From Streptomyces sp. NBC_00287 (GTDB lineage: Bacteria > Actinomycetota > Actinomycetes > Streptomycetales > Streptomycetaceae): a DNA stretch of 64,000 nucleotides. How positions within the stretch are numbered: position 1 is the stretch's first letter; each line of letters starts with the position of its first letter. Shown piece by piece: positions 17,342 through 25,207 of this stretch. Under the pieces are notes generated by a model. That model did not search any database, was not told where the DNA came from, and saw nothing but the letters and a program-made list of their open reading frames with translations. The stretch is taken from positions 558,001 to 622,000 of the forward strand of contig NZ_CP108053.1 of assembly GCF_036173105.1 (NCBI RefSeq). The letters are read 5' to 3'. Position numbers and translations under genes: made by a program.

Positions 17342-18544
17342 ATGACTTCGACGCCCACCCCCGACGGCATCCGGCCCTTCCGGATCGACGTACCCCAGAG
17401 CGACCTCGACGATCTCCACCGCCGGCTGGACCTCACCCGGTGGCCCGACGAGCTGCCGGGCGTGGGCTGGTCCTACGGTGTCCCCCGCGACTACCTGAAG
17501 GAGCTCGTACGGCACTGGCGGCACGCCTACGACTGGCGGGCGGCCGAGGCCGAGCTGAACGCCTGGCCGCAGTTCACGACGACGATCGACGGGGCGAACG
17601 TGCACTTCGCCCATATCCGCTCCCCGGAGCCGGACGCCACGCCGCTGATCATCACGCACGGCTGGCCGGGCTCGATCGTCGAGTTCCTGGATGTCGTCGG
17701 GCCGTTGACCGACCCGGCCGCGCACGGGGGCGATCCGGCCGACGCCTTCCATGTCGTCGTGCCGAGCATCCCGGGGTTCGGGCTGTCCGGGCCCACGACC
17801 GACACCGGCTGGGAGGCGGCCCGGGTCGCCTCGGCGTGGGTCGAGCTGATGACGCGGCTGGGCTACGGGCGGTTCGGGGCGCAGGGCGGTGACTGGGGCG
17901 CGGCGATCTCCCGCGAGCTGGGCCGCGCCCACCCGGACCGGCTGATCGGCGTGCACCTGAACCTGCTGCCCGGGGCGCAGGCGACCCACGAACCCACGCG
18001 GGAGGAGCTGGACGCGCTCGACCCCGGGGAACGCGAGCGGACGCTGGAGTCGTGGCGGCGGTGGGCCGAGTGGTCGCGCGAGGGCACCGGATACGCCGTA
18101 CTGCAGGCCACCCGGCCGCAGACCCTGGCGTACGCGCTCATGGACTCTCCGGTCGGCCAACTGGCGTGGATCGTGGAGAAGTTCAGGGAGTGGACGGACT
18201 CGACGGAGCTGCCGGAGGAGGCGGTGGAACGGGACCGGCTGCTCACCAATGTGATGCTGTACTGGCTGACAGGGACGGCGGGTTCGGCCTCCCGTATCTA
18301 CTACGAGCGGGCGCACGACCCGAGTTGGGCAGCCAAGCAGTCCGGGCCGTCGACCGCGCCGACGGCCCTCGCGCTCTTCCCGGCCGAGCCGCAACTCCCC
18401 TTGCGGCACAAGGCGGACCGGACCGAGAACATCGTGCGCTGGACCGAGTTCGACCGGGGCGGGCACTTCCCTGCGATGGAGGAGCCGGACCTGCTGGTGG
18501 GCGACGTACGGGCGTTCTTCCGGCAGTTGCGCGCGAAGGACTGA
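17342..18544 (+). CDS. Epoxide hydrolase, EHN alpha/beta-hydrolase family
   Basis: A 400-residue cytosolic hydrolase that should open epoxides to diols. The N-terminal EHN region ([20 protein letters not shown]) is followed by the oxyanion motif HGWPGS (106-111), the nucleophile elbow [10 protein letters not shown] (D184) and the late catalytic His in [18 protein letters not shown] contains a candidate ring-opening Tyr. Length is normal. I chose ATG 17342 because the domain starts directly after it. The gene lies alone, 110 bases upstream of the clpP3 operon. Confidence 0.92.
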   Translation: MTSTPTPDGIRPFRIDVPQSDLDDLHRRLDLTRWPDELPGVGWSYGVPRDYLKELVRHWRHAYDWRAAEAELNAWPQFTTTIDGANVHFAHIRSPEPDATPLIITHGWPGSIVEFLDVVGPLTDPAAHGGDPADAFHVVVPSIPGFGLSGPTTDTGWEAARVASAWVELMTRLGYGRFGAQGGDWGAAISRELGRAHPDRLIGVHLNLLPGAQATHEPTREELDALDPGERERTLESWRRWAEWSREGTGYAVLQATRPQTLAYALMDSPVGQLAWIVEKFREWTDSTELPEEAVERDRLLTNVMLYWLTGTAGSASRIYYERAHDPSWAAKQSGPSTAPTALALFPAEPQLPLRHKADRTENIVRWTEFDRGGHFPAMEEPDLLVGDVRAFFRQLRAKD

Positions 18545-18552
18545 GAAGGCGC

Positions 18553-18582
18553 TCTGCTCGCGGCAGATCTGCCGCGGGCAGA
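18553..18582 (+). promoter_or_regulatory. Two adjacent PopR boxes upstream of clpP3
   Basis: TCTGCCGCGGGCAGA at 18568-18582 is a perfect TCTGCC-N3-GGCAGA palindrome. TCTGCTCGCGGCAGA at 18553-18567, directly adjacent, differs at one base. This is the motif I know for PopR, the activator of clpP3-clpP4 in Streptomyces lividans. Both copies lie 73-102 bases upstream of the clpP3 start, and a popR-like gene is present at 19917-20321. Confidence 0.85.
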
Positions 18583-18654
18583 GAAATCCCCGCCGGACCA
18601 GGTCCGCGGTCAACAGTGGAGTCGACGGCATCCACGCCACGACGAGGAGATCCC

Positions 18655-19293
18655 ATGACTCCAATGACCACGCTCGCGCCGCGGGCGGAGGAGGGCGACA
18701 CCGCGCTCACCCGGTTCGACGACCAGCTGGCGGCCCAGTTGCTCGGGCAGCGGATCGTGCTGCTGGGCACCCAGGTCGACGAGGTCTCCGCGAACCGGGT
18801 CTGCGCGCAGTTGCTGATCCTGTCCGCCGAGGACCCGCGCACCGACATCAGCCTGTACGTCAACAGCCCGGGCGGCTCGGTGCACGCGGGCCTCGCCATC
18901 TACGACACCATGCGGCTGATCCCCAACGACGTCTCGACGCTCGCCATGGGCTTCGCGGCCAGCATGGGCCAGTTCCTGCTGAGCGTCGGCACCGCGGGCA
19001 AGCGCTTCGCCCTGCCGAACGCACGGATCATGATGCACCAGCCGTCGGCCGGAATCGGCGGCACCACCGCGGACATCGAGATCCAGGCGGAGAACCTGGA
19101 GCACACCAAGCGGACCATCGAGCGGATCACGGCCGAGCACACCGGCCAGAGCCCGGAGACGATCTCCCGGGACGGCGACCGGGACCGCTGGTTCACGGCC
19201 GAGGAAGCCAAGGAGTACGGCATGGTCGACCGGGTGGTGGAGTCGCTGACCGACGTCCGCCCGGCCGCCTCGAAGCGACGGATGGGGCTGTAG
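18655..19293 (+). CDS. clpP3: ATP-dependent Clp protease proteolytic subunit, ClpP3-type
   Basis: A 212-residue ClpP with a complete catalytic set: S103 in FAASMGQF, H128 in IMMHQPSAG and Asp in [11 protein letters not shown] (D173/D175). Glycine-rich core segments ([11 protein letters not shown]) are normal. It would form the chamber fed by Clp ATPases. The start is ATG 18655, downstream of the PopR boxes. The clpP4 gene follows after two bases, so they are co-translated. In Streptomyces the clpP3-clpP4 pair is a back-up system activated by PopR when ClpP1P2 is lost. Confidence 0.92.
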   Translation: MTPMTTLAPRAEEGDTALTRFDDQLAAQLLGQRIVLLGTQVDEVSANRVCAQLLILSAEDPRTDISLYVNSPGGSVHAGLAIYDTMRLIPNDVSTLAMGFAASMGQFLLSVGTAGKRFALPNARIMMHQPSAGIGGTTADIEIQAENLEHTKRTIERITAEHTGQSPETISRDGDRDRWFTAEEAKEYGMVDRVVESLTDVRPAASKRRMGL

Positions 19294-19295
19294 TC

Positions 19296-19898
19296 ATGGG
19301 CAGTTACACGATTCCGAACGTCATCGAGCGCACCCCGCAGGGCGAGCGGTCCTTCGATGTGTTCAGCCGGCTGCTGAACGAGCGGATCATCTTCATCGGT
19401 ACCGAGATCGACGACGGGGTGGCCAATGTCGTCATCGCGCAACTCCTCCATCTGGAGTCGGCGGCGCCCGAGAACGAGATCGCGATCTACCTCAACTCCC
19501 CGGGCGGCTCGTTCACTTCGCTGATGGCCATCTACGACACGATGACCTACGTCCAGGCGCCGATCTCCACGGTCTGCGTCGGACAGGCGGCGTCCACGGC
19601 GGCCGTACTGCTGGCAGGCGGGGATCCCGGACGGCGGTCCGTCCTGGAGCATGCGCGCGTGCTGCTCGGGCAGCCGGCCAGCGGCGGGCGGCAGGGCACG
19701 GTCTCCGATCTGGCGCTCCAGGCCAAGGAGATGGTCCGGATCCGCGCCCAGGTCGAGGAGGTGCTGGCCCGGCACACCCACCACGACGTCAGCACACTGC
19801 GTGCCGACATGGACCGCGACAAGGTGTTCACCGCCGAGGAGGCCGTGGCGTACGGCCTCGCCGACCAGGTGGTGAGCCGGCGCCTCGTCGGGGTGTGA
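19296..19898 (+). CDS. clpP4: ClpP4-type subunit lacking the catalytic histidine
   Basis: A 200-residue ClpP paralogue. The core fold and catalytic Ser are present (S100 in [12 protein letters not shown]) and DMDRDKVF supplies the Asp region. At the position of the catalytic His the sequence reads [11 protein letters not shown], so H is replaced by G125. It may be inactive on its own and work as a structural or regulatory ring partner of ClpP3. Translation starts two bases after clpP3. Its stop is 18 bases from the convergent popR stop. The missing His is read directly; the consequence is inference. Confidence 0.92.
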   Translation: MGSYTIPNVIERTPQGERSFDVFSRLLNERIIFIGTEIDDGVANVVIAQLLHLESAAPENEIAIYLNSPGGSFTSLMAIYDTMTYVQAPISTVCVGQAASTAAVLLAGGDPGRRSVLEHARVLLGQPASGGRQGTVSDLALQAKEMVRIRAQVEEVLARHTHHDVSTLRADMDRDKVFTAEEAVAYGLADQVVSRRLVGV

Positions 19899-19916
19899 GG
19901 CGCCGGGGCGGCTGGG

Positions 19917-20321
19917 TCAGGCGGCCAGGCAGAGGCCGTCGTACGACGAACCGGCCGTGCTGCGGCTGCGGACCGGGCTGTGGCGGCTGGTGAGCCGGAT
20001 CAGTTCGCCCTGGGCGCGGGACAGCAGGTCGCCGAGGCCGAGTCCGAGGGCGTGGGCGGCGGCCGCGAGGACCTCGGAGGAGGCCTCCTTGCGGCCGCGC
20101 TCCACCTCGGAGAGGTAGGGCATCGAGATCCGGGCGGCGTCGGCCACGTCCTTCAGGGTGCGCTCCTGGGCGAGGCGTTCGCGCCGCAGGACATCGCCGA
20201 CCAGGTCCCGCCACAGGGGTTCCCTGGGCGCGGGTGCGGCGGTTTCCGGGCGCGGGGGCTCCTGGCGCGCGGGCGGGCGCAGCGGGATGACGCGGGCTTG
20301 GTTCGGCGCTTGGTTGCTCAC
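19917..20321 (-). CDS. popR: XRE-family Clp regulator PopR
   Basis: A 134-residue regulator with one helix-turn-helix at about residues 48-105 (TLKDVADAARISMPYLSEVE, GRKEASSEVLAAAAHALGLG), the ClgR/PopR signature. The extreme C-terminus is CLAA. In S. lividans PopR is destroyed by ClpP1P2 through two terminal alanines, which limits clpP3-clpP4 expression; the same Ala-Ala end is present here. It converges on clpP4. The GTG 20321 start directly follows GGGAGG with almost no spacing, so initiation may be inefficient or slightly downstream. Confidence 0.88.
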   Translation of the reverse strand: MSNQAPNQARVIPLRPPARQEPPRPETAAPAPREPLWRDLVGDVLRRERLAQERTLKDVADAARISMPYLSEVERGRKEASSEVLAAAAHALGLGLGDLLSRAQGELIRLTSRHSPVRSRSTAGSSYDGLCLAA

Positions 20322-20418
20322 CCTCCCAGCCTAGGAGCCCGGGCCGCGCCGGGAAGGGATCAGCGTTCCGCCCTGGGGGAAATCGCCAGGGGCGAACAGG
20401 GAGTTGGCCCGGCTCCGG

Positions 20419-20871
20419 TCACTCGTCGCTCAGCCTCATCAGCGCGCGGACCCGCTTGCCGACCGGGACCCGCTCCACGGCGACCTCCGCCGCCAGCGCG
20501 TGCACTATCTCCAGACCGTGCCGGCCGACGCGTTCGGGATCCCGGGGGAAGCGCCGGGGCAGCGCGGCGCTGCTGTCGTAGACGGAGACCGCGACCTGGG
20601 CGTCGGTGCCCTCCAGGTCCAGGATGTACGGGCCGTTGCTGTGCCGGTCGGCGTTGGTGACCAGCTCGCTGACGACCAGGAGCACCTCGTCGTGGGTCCG
20701 GTCGTCGATGTCGGCGCACCATTCGGTGCGCAGCCGGCCGAGGAAGAGGGCGGCGAACGACCGCGCCTCGGCGATGCACCCCGGCTCACCGCTGTAGTGG
20801 GCCGCCCGTCGGAGCGGCTCCACGGGCACGTCGAAACCAGTCGGAATCACTGCCCCGTCGTGTTCGATCAT
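20419..20871 (-). CDS. RsbW-like ATP-binding anti-sigma/kinase protein
   Basis: A 150-residue GHKL ATPase domain standing alone. The N box is SELVTNADRHS and the G1-like box RVGRHGLEIVHAL; the N-terminal part carries EARSFAALFLGRL. This class, abundant in Streptomyces, acts as serine kinases or anti-sigma factors for partner-switching pathways. No anti-anti-sigma partner is adjacent. I chose ATG 20871 with GAGAG six bases upstream. The target is unknown. Confidence 0.85.
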   Translation of the reverse strand: MIEHDGAVIPTGFDVPVEPLRRAAHYSGEPGCIAEARSFAALFLGRLRTEWCADIDDRTHDEVLLVVSELVTNADRHSNGPYILDLEGTDAQVAVSVYDSSAALPRRFPRDPERVGRHGLEIVHALAAEVAVERVPVGKRVRALMRLSDE

Positions 20872-20970
20872 GCGTTTCTCTCTCGGGAAGCCGGACCGGC
20901 CGGACACTGCTGCACCAGTCCTCGTACCCAGTGCCGCGCCCGGCATCCCCCCGCGCCGGAGCCCGGTACG

Positions 20971-22200
20971 TCACATCGCCGGCGACAGCGGGCTGACACC
21001 CGTGGGCAGCGACTGGGTCGCCGTGGCGGTCGTGTCGGACGCGAGCGGCACCTGAGGGCTGGTCGTCCCGGGCGACTCCGGCTCCGCCGGGGGCTCCGAG
21101 GTCGGTTCCGAGGTCTCCGGCGCGATCGGCTCGGGGGGCGTCTTCGAGGTCGGCGGGCAGGTGGTCTCGGTGCCGGTGGGCGTCGCCGGACACGCCGTGG
21201 TGGCGCCGGGCGACGGCGACGTCGTGGGCGGCTCGGTCACCGACGGGGCGGGCTCGTGGGCGGGCGGGTCCGTCTTCTGGTCCTTGCCTCCGGTGTCACC
21301 GGGGTGCCGCTCGAACCAGTCGTCCTGCTCGGGGTCGTAGACGACGAAGACATTGATGACGACGGTGGCGGGCGCGACCACGACGACGTTCGAGGACTTG
21401 TACGACGGCCAGGAGTCGCCGGTGGTCTTCGGCGCGGTCTGCTGGGCGACCGGTGGGGTCAGCGGGTTGCCGCAGGCGCAGCGCACCCGGGGCACTCCGC
21501 GGTCGTCGACGAGGACGGCGGTGCCGCTCTGCAGGACGGCCTGGTAGCTGGTGGCGCTGCCGTCGCGGTAGCCGTGGTTGGTGACGCGGGTGTCCATGCG
21601 CAGTTGCACGGGGGTGAGGCCGCGCAGATAGGCGGGGACGTCGGTGGGATCGACGCCGGCGACGGAGGCGAACGCCCTGTTCTTCGCCGGTTCCGCCTGC
21701 AGCGCCTTGATCTGCTTCTCCACGTCGCAGCTGGCGACGTTGCGGGTGCCGCCGTAGAGGCCGGGCGCTGCGCCGTCGACACCGCGGACGGCGTTGGTCG
21801 TGGCGGTCCCGGTGGCCGGGGAGGGGGTGACCGGTGGGGCGGAGCTGTCCGTCGCGGTGGACTCGGTGAAGGGGTCGGGGCCGGACTTTCCGGCGGCCTG
21901 GAGGAAAACCTCGCCGTCCGATCCCGAGCCGCCGCCGTCACTGCGGCTGAAGACAACGGCCAGCACCACGGCCGCGACCACCACGGTGGCGAGCACGGCG
22001 ACGCGCGGCACGGACCGCCACCACGGCCGACGGGGTTCCGGCTCCGGGGTGACTCCGCCGCCCCCGGTACTGGGGGGCGGGCCGCCGCCGCCGCTGCCCG
22101 GCGGCTGGGACGGCGGCCCGGAAGGCGGCTGCGTCGGACCGGACAAGGGACCCGACGGGGGTCCTGTGGGTCGGCCGGAGGACGGAGGTTCGGCGCTCAC
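20971..22200 (-). CDS. DUF6777-type membrane-anchored extracellular protein
   Basis: About 409 residues from GTG 22200 (AAGGG just upstream). A Pro/Gly/Ser-rich cytoplasmic tail (1-60) leads to one membrane helix (VAVLATVVVAAVVLAVVF). The outer domain, about residues 95-310, carries PGLYGGTRNVASCDVEKQI, VRCACGNPL and VIVPATVV-like beta strands and matches my recollection of DUF6777. It ends in a long Pro/Thr/Ser/Glu tail that may span the wall. Divergent from the streptophobe gene. Function unknown; the pairing of a secreted domain and a membrane protein hints at an envelope role. Confidence 0.75.
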   Translation of the reverse strand: MSAEPPSSGRPTGPPSGPLSGPTQPPSGPPSQPPGSGGGGPPPSTGGGGVTPEPEPRRPWWRSVPRVAVLATVVVAAVVLAVVFSRSDGGGSGSDGEVFLQAAGKSGPDPFTESTATDSSAPPVTPSPATGTATTNAVRGVDGAAPGLYGGTRNVASCDVEKQIKALQAEPAKNRAFASVAGVDPTDVPAYLRGLTPVQLRMDTRVTNHGYRDGSATSYQAVLQSGTAVLVDDRGVPRVRCACGNPLTPPVAQQTAPKTTGDSWPSYKSSNVVVVAPATVVINVFVVYDPEQDDWFERHPGDTGGKDQKTDPPAHEPAPSVTEPPTTSPSPGATTACPATPTGTETTCPPTSKTPPEPIAPETSEPTSEPPAEPESPGTTSPQVPLASDTTATATQSLPTGVSPLSPAM

Positions 22201-22360
22201 GAGCCCTTCTTCCCGATATGGGGGCATCACGGCTTTCATGCCAATAGCCGCACTTTTCCCTATCGTTACCATTGTGTGCTCCAGGCCGGTACCGTCCGCA
22301 AGCCGACGCGGACGGCCCTCCCGGCAGGCGCGCCGCGCGGGCGCTGCTTAGCGTGGCAAG

Positions 22361-23614
22361 GTGACTTCGCGCACCCCCTCCGACCAGGCCCTGGCCCGCC
22401 ACGGCTGGCCGCAGGCCCTCGTCGCCGTGCTGGCCGGACTGCTCGCCATGGGGATCGTCGCCGCGCTGGGACTGTGGGCGGCGGGCGCGACCGGTCTCCC
22501 GGACAACGCCTTCCCGCGGGTCGTCGCCGCGACCGTGGTGACCGCCGTCGGCGGCACCGTCGAGATGTCCGGCGACGCCGGCGGCCTCGCCGAGTCCGCG
22601 GCCGACCTCACCGTGATCCCGCTGTCCGTCACGCTGGTCGGCGCGCTGCTGATCGCCGCCGGTTTCCTGCGGCCGCTGCGACACCGGGCGGTGGCCGGAG
22701 CGCGTGAGCTGGCGGGGTGGGCCGGCCGGATCGCCGTGCTGTGGCTGCTGGCGCTGCTCGGTCTGGCGCTGGCCGCGCGTCAGACCTTCACCATCTCCCT
22801 CGGCGACGACACCCTCGGTGACCTGGGCGATCTCTTCGGCGTCACACCGAAGGTCGGCTTCCGCACCGACGTGCCGCTCACCGTGTTCTTCGGACTGCTG
22901 TGGCTGGCGGGCGTCCTGATCCTGGCCCTGCTGGTCTCCCGCGGGGCTCCGCTGCCGCCGAGGCTGCTGCGCTTCCAGGCATCGGTGCGCCCGGCCGCGT
23001 ACGCCATGGTCCTGCTGCTGCTCGCCTACGTCGCTCTCGGCGTCGTCATCGGTCTGATCGTCGCCGCGACCCGCGGTCACGTGCCGGAGACCCTCGCCGT
23101 GCTCCTGCTCGGCCTGCCGAACCTGGTGTGGCTGGTGCTCACCATCGGCCTCGGTGCCACGTGGGAGGGCCGGGTCGAGGGTCCGTTCGGCCTGCCGATG
23201 CCGCACGTCCTGGACGAGGTGCTGCGCGGCTCGGACACCGCGACCCTGAACCTGAGCACGCTCGCCGAGCACGACAGCCGGGTGTGGTGGCTGGTGGTCG
23301 TGGACGCGGTCCTGGTTCTCGCCGCCGCGTTCGTGATGGCGGCCCGCTCCCCACGCCGGATGCGCGCCTGGCAGCACGCGGTGCACATGGCGGTGGCGCT
23401 GGCACTGACGGTGCTGATGATCTGCCTGATTGGCCGGACCTCGGCCCACTACGGCCTGTCGGTCCTGGGCATCGGCGACCTGGGGGGCGATCTGGGCGGG
23501 GAGCTGCTGCTGGAGCCGCAGATTTGGGGGGCGCTGGGGTTCGCGCTGCTGTGGGGGTTGGTGGCGGGGTTCCTGGGCGCCCTGCTGGCCAGACCTGTGC
23601 GGAGGCAGACCTAG
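22361..23614 (+). CDS. Streptophobe-family integral membrane protein
   Basis: A 417-residue hydrophobic protein with roughly ten predicted membrane segments (for example QALVAVLAGLLAMGIVAAL, IAVLWLLALLGLALA, PLTVFFGLLWLAGVLILALL, ALALTVLMICLIG). The long outer loop after the first helix and the repeated Gly/Leu-rich helices fit the streptomycete streptophobe family, which has no known function. It starts at GTG 22361 with weak GCAAG upstream. It is divergent from the DUF6777 gene and convergent with the kinase gene. Confidence 0.82.
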   Translation: MTSRTPSDQALARHGWPQALVAVLAGLLAMGIVAALGLWAAGATGLPDNAFPRVVAATVVTAVGGTVEMSGDAGGLAESAADLTVIPLSVTLVGALLIAAGFLRPLRHRAVAGARELAGWAGRIAVLWLLALLGLALAARQTFTISLGDDTLGDLGDLFGVTPKVGFRTDVPLTVFFGLLWLAGVLILALLVSRGAPLPPRLLRFQASVRPAAYAMVLLLLAYVALGVVIGLIVAATRGHVPETLAVLLLGLPNLVWLVLTIGLGATWEGRVEGPFGLPMPHVLDEVLRGSDTATLNLSTLAEHDSRVWWLVVVDAVLVLAAAFVMAARSPRRMRAWQHAVHMAVALALTVLMICLIGRTSAHYGLSVLGIGDLGGDLGGELLLEPQIWGALGFALLWGLVAGFLGALLARPVRRQT

Positions 23615-23629
23615 GGGCGCGGGGCTGTA

Positions 23630-24661
23630 TCAAGGTGCGGCGCTGCCGCGTGGGCGCGACAAGCCCCCACCGGCCCGCGGATTCATGACCGCTTCAGCCC
23701 ACCGAGGCGGCGCCTTGGGCCCCTCCACCTTCTCCTCCACGACCTTCATATCCACCTGCGTAGCCGGGTGACCGGCCTCCGGCGTCCCGCGCAACGCGAG
23801 ACGCAGCGCAGCGACAAACGCCAGACACGACTCGTACCGATCATCAGGACTCTTCGCCAACGCCTTGGCGAACACCGAGTCGACCTGCGAGGGAAGATCC
23901 GGCCGCGCCGAAGTCAGCGGCGGCGGCTCGTCATACTGGTGCGCCCACAGCAGAGCCATGTCGTCGTCCCGCCGGAAGGGCGGCCGTCCCGCCAGGCACT
24001 CATGGACGACACAGGCGAAGCCGTACACATCGCAGCGCGCGTCGACCGGCTTGCCGGAGATCTGCTCGGGCGCGACATAGTCGAGCGTGCCGACGAACTG
24101 CCCGACGGTGGTGAACCCGGTCAGGGACAGCGACTTCTTCGTCAGCCCGAAGTCGGTCAGATAGGCGTGCTCGGGGTGGTCACTGTCCGTGCCGCGGGCG
24201 ACCAGGATGTTGCCGGGCTTGACGTCCCGGTGGACCAGCCCGTGCTCGTGGGCGGCATCCAGGGCGGACGCGACCTGCGCGGCGATGCGCACGACCGTCG
24301 CGGGCGGCAACGGGCCCTGCCGGTCCAGCAGATGCCGCAGATCGCTGCCGGCGACATAGCGCATGGCGATGTACAGGACGCCGTCCGTCTCGCCCGCCTC
24401 GAAGACCGGCACGATGTGCGGGTGATCGATCGCTGCGGCGGCCCGGGACTCATGGGTGAAGCGGCGGCGGAAGGTGTCGTTGCGGGCGAGTTCGGGGGCG
24501 AGCAGCTTGAGCGCGACGGTGCGGTCCAGGCGCAGATCGCGGGCGCGGTAGACGACGGCCATACCGCCGCGGCCGATCTCCTGCTCGATGCGGTAACCGG
24601 CGACCTGCCGTCCGATCAGCTCGGAGGGGCGGCCGGAGAAGAGGCTCGTGTCACGGGCCAT
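23630..24661 (-). CDS. Cytoplasmic Ser/Thr protein kinase
   Basis: A 343-residue PknB-type kinase without a membrane segment. The P-loop is EIGRGGMAVVYRA; the active-site Lys is K52 (VALKLLAP), the catalytic loop HRDVKPGN has D146, and DFG is at 170-172. VGTLDYVAPEQI is the activation/APE segment with TGFTTVGQF as likely autophosphorylation sites. A charged tail follows the domain after about 290. Its start overlaps the previous gene by 11 bases, and the FHA-ABC transporter lies just upstream in the same unit. The transporter's FHA domains are plausible phospho-Thr readers of this kinase. Confidence 0.95.
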   Translation of the reverse strand: MARDTSLFSGRPSELIGRQVAGYRIEQEIGRGGMAVVYRARDLRLDRTVALKLLAPELARNDTFRRRFTHESRAAAAIDHPHIVPVFEAGETDGVLYIAMRYVAGSDLRHLLDRQGPLPPATVVRIAAQVASALDAAHEHGLVHRDVKPGNILVARGTDSDHPEHAYLTDFGLTKKSLSLTGFTTVGQFVGTLDYVAPEQISGKPVDARCDVYGFACVVHECLAGRPPFRRDDDMALLWAHQYDEPPPLTSARPDLPSQVDSVFAKALAKSPDDRYESCLAFVAALRLALRGTPEAGHPATQVDMKVVEEKVEGPKAPPRWAEAVMNPRAGGGLSRPRGSAAP

Positions 24662-25196
24662 CCGGGGTCACCACCTGGGTGGCGGCGTGGCCGGGATCCT
24701 CGGCGGCGGCGCGGGGCGCCTCGTCCGTGGCGAACGTGGACAGCCGCAGCCCGTCGGCGTAGACCCAGCGCCCGTGCTCGGCGTCGTACAGCCACACATG
24801 CTCGCCCTCGACGACCACGCCGATCCGCAGGCCGCGCGTGCGGTCGCGGAAGGACTCGCCGTCCAGGCCACCGGCCGCGAGGTCCTCCAGCGCGGCCCGG
24901 TAGCGGGCCAGGTGCTGTTCGGCGCGGGCCAGATGGGAGCGGGGGTCGGCGGTGCGGGCCAGGGCGGCGTCGGGGGTGGGCGGGTCCTGGGGTACGGCGA
25001 GCAGATGGCGGCCGTCGACCCAGGCCGACCAGCCGTTGGCACACAGGATGTGCCCCCAGTCGCCGCGCCGTTCGACGAGCTGGACCGGGAGCAGCGGGTC
25101 GAGGGGCACCGTGAGCCGGGCCGGGTCGGGGGCCTCCCAGGCGGGCATCCCGTGGGCGGGGACGACGTGGGTGGGCCGGAATCCGGGTGTCGCCAT
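24651..25196 (-). CDS. Unrecognised protein between kinase and FHA-ABC genes, SH3-like segment
   Basis: A 181-residue soluble protein starting at ATG 25196. Residues about 25-65 (VQLVERRGDWGHILCANGWSAWVDGR in two runs) resemble a bacterial SH3-like fold. The C-terminal half has an helical segment (RSHLARAEQHLARYRAALED) followed by VWLYDAEHGRWVYADG. It overlaps the kinase start by 11 bases and follows the transporter gene by 11 bases, so the three genes are co-expressed. It may bridge kinase and transporter; that is inference from position only. Confidence 0.7.
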   Translation of the reverse strand: MATPGFRPTHVVPAHGMPAWEAPDPARLTVPLDPLLPVQLVERRGDWGHILCANGWSAWVDGRHLLAVPQDPPTPDAALARTADPRSHLARAEQHLARYRAALEDLAAGGLDGESFRDRTRGLRIGVVVEGEHVWLYDAEHGRWVYADGLRLSTFATDEAPRAAAEDPGHAATQVVTPDGP

Positions 25197-25207
25197 GGGC
25201 CTCGCGC

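Noticed and set aside
20404..22707. Long plus-strand frame opposite the ATPase and DUF6777 genes
   Set aside because: Low-complexity Gly/Arg-rich shadow of real leftward genes with no recognisable domain.
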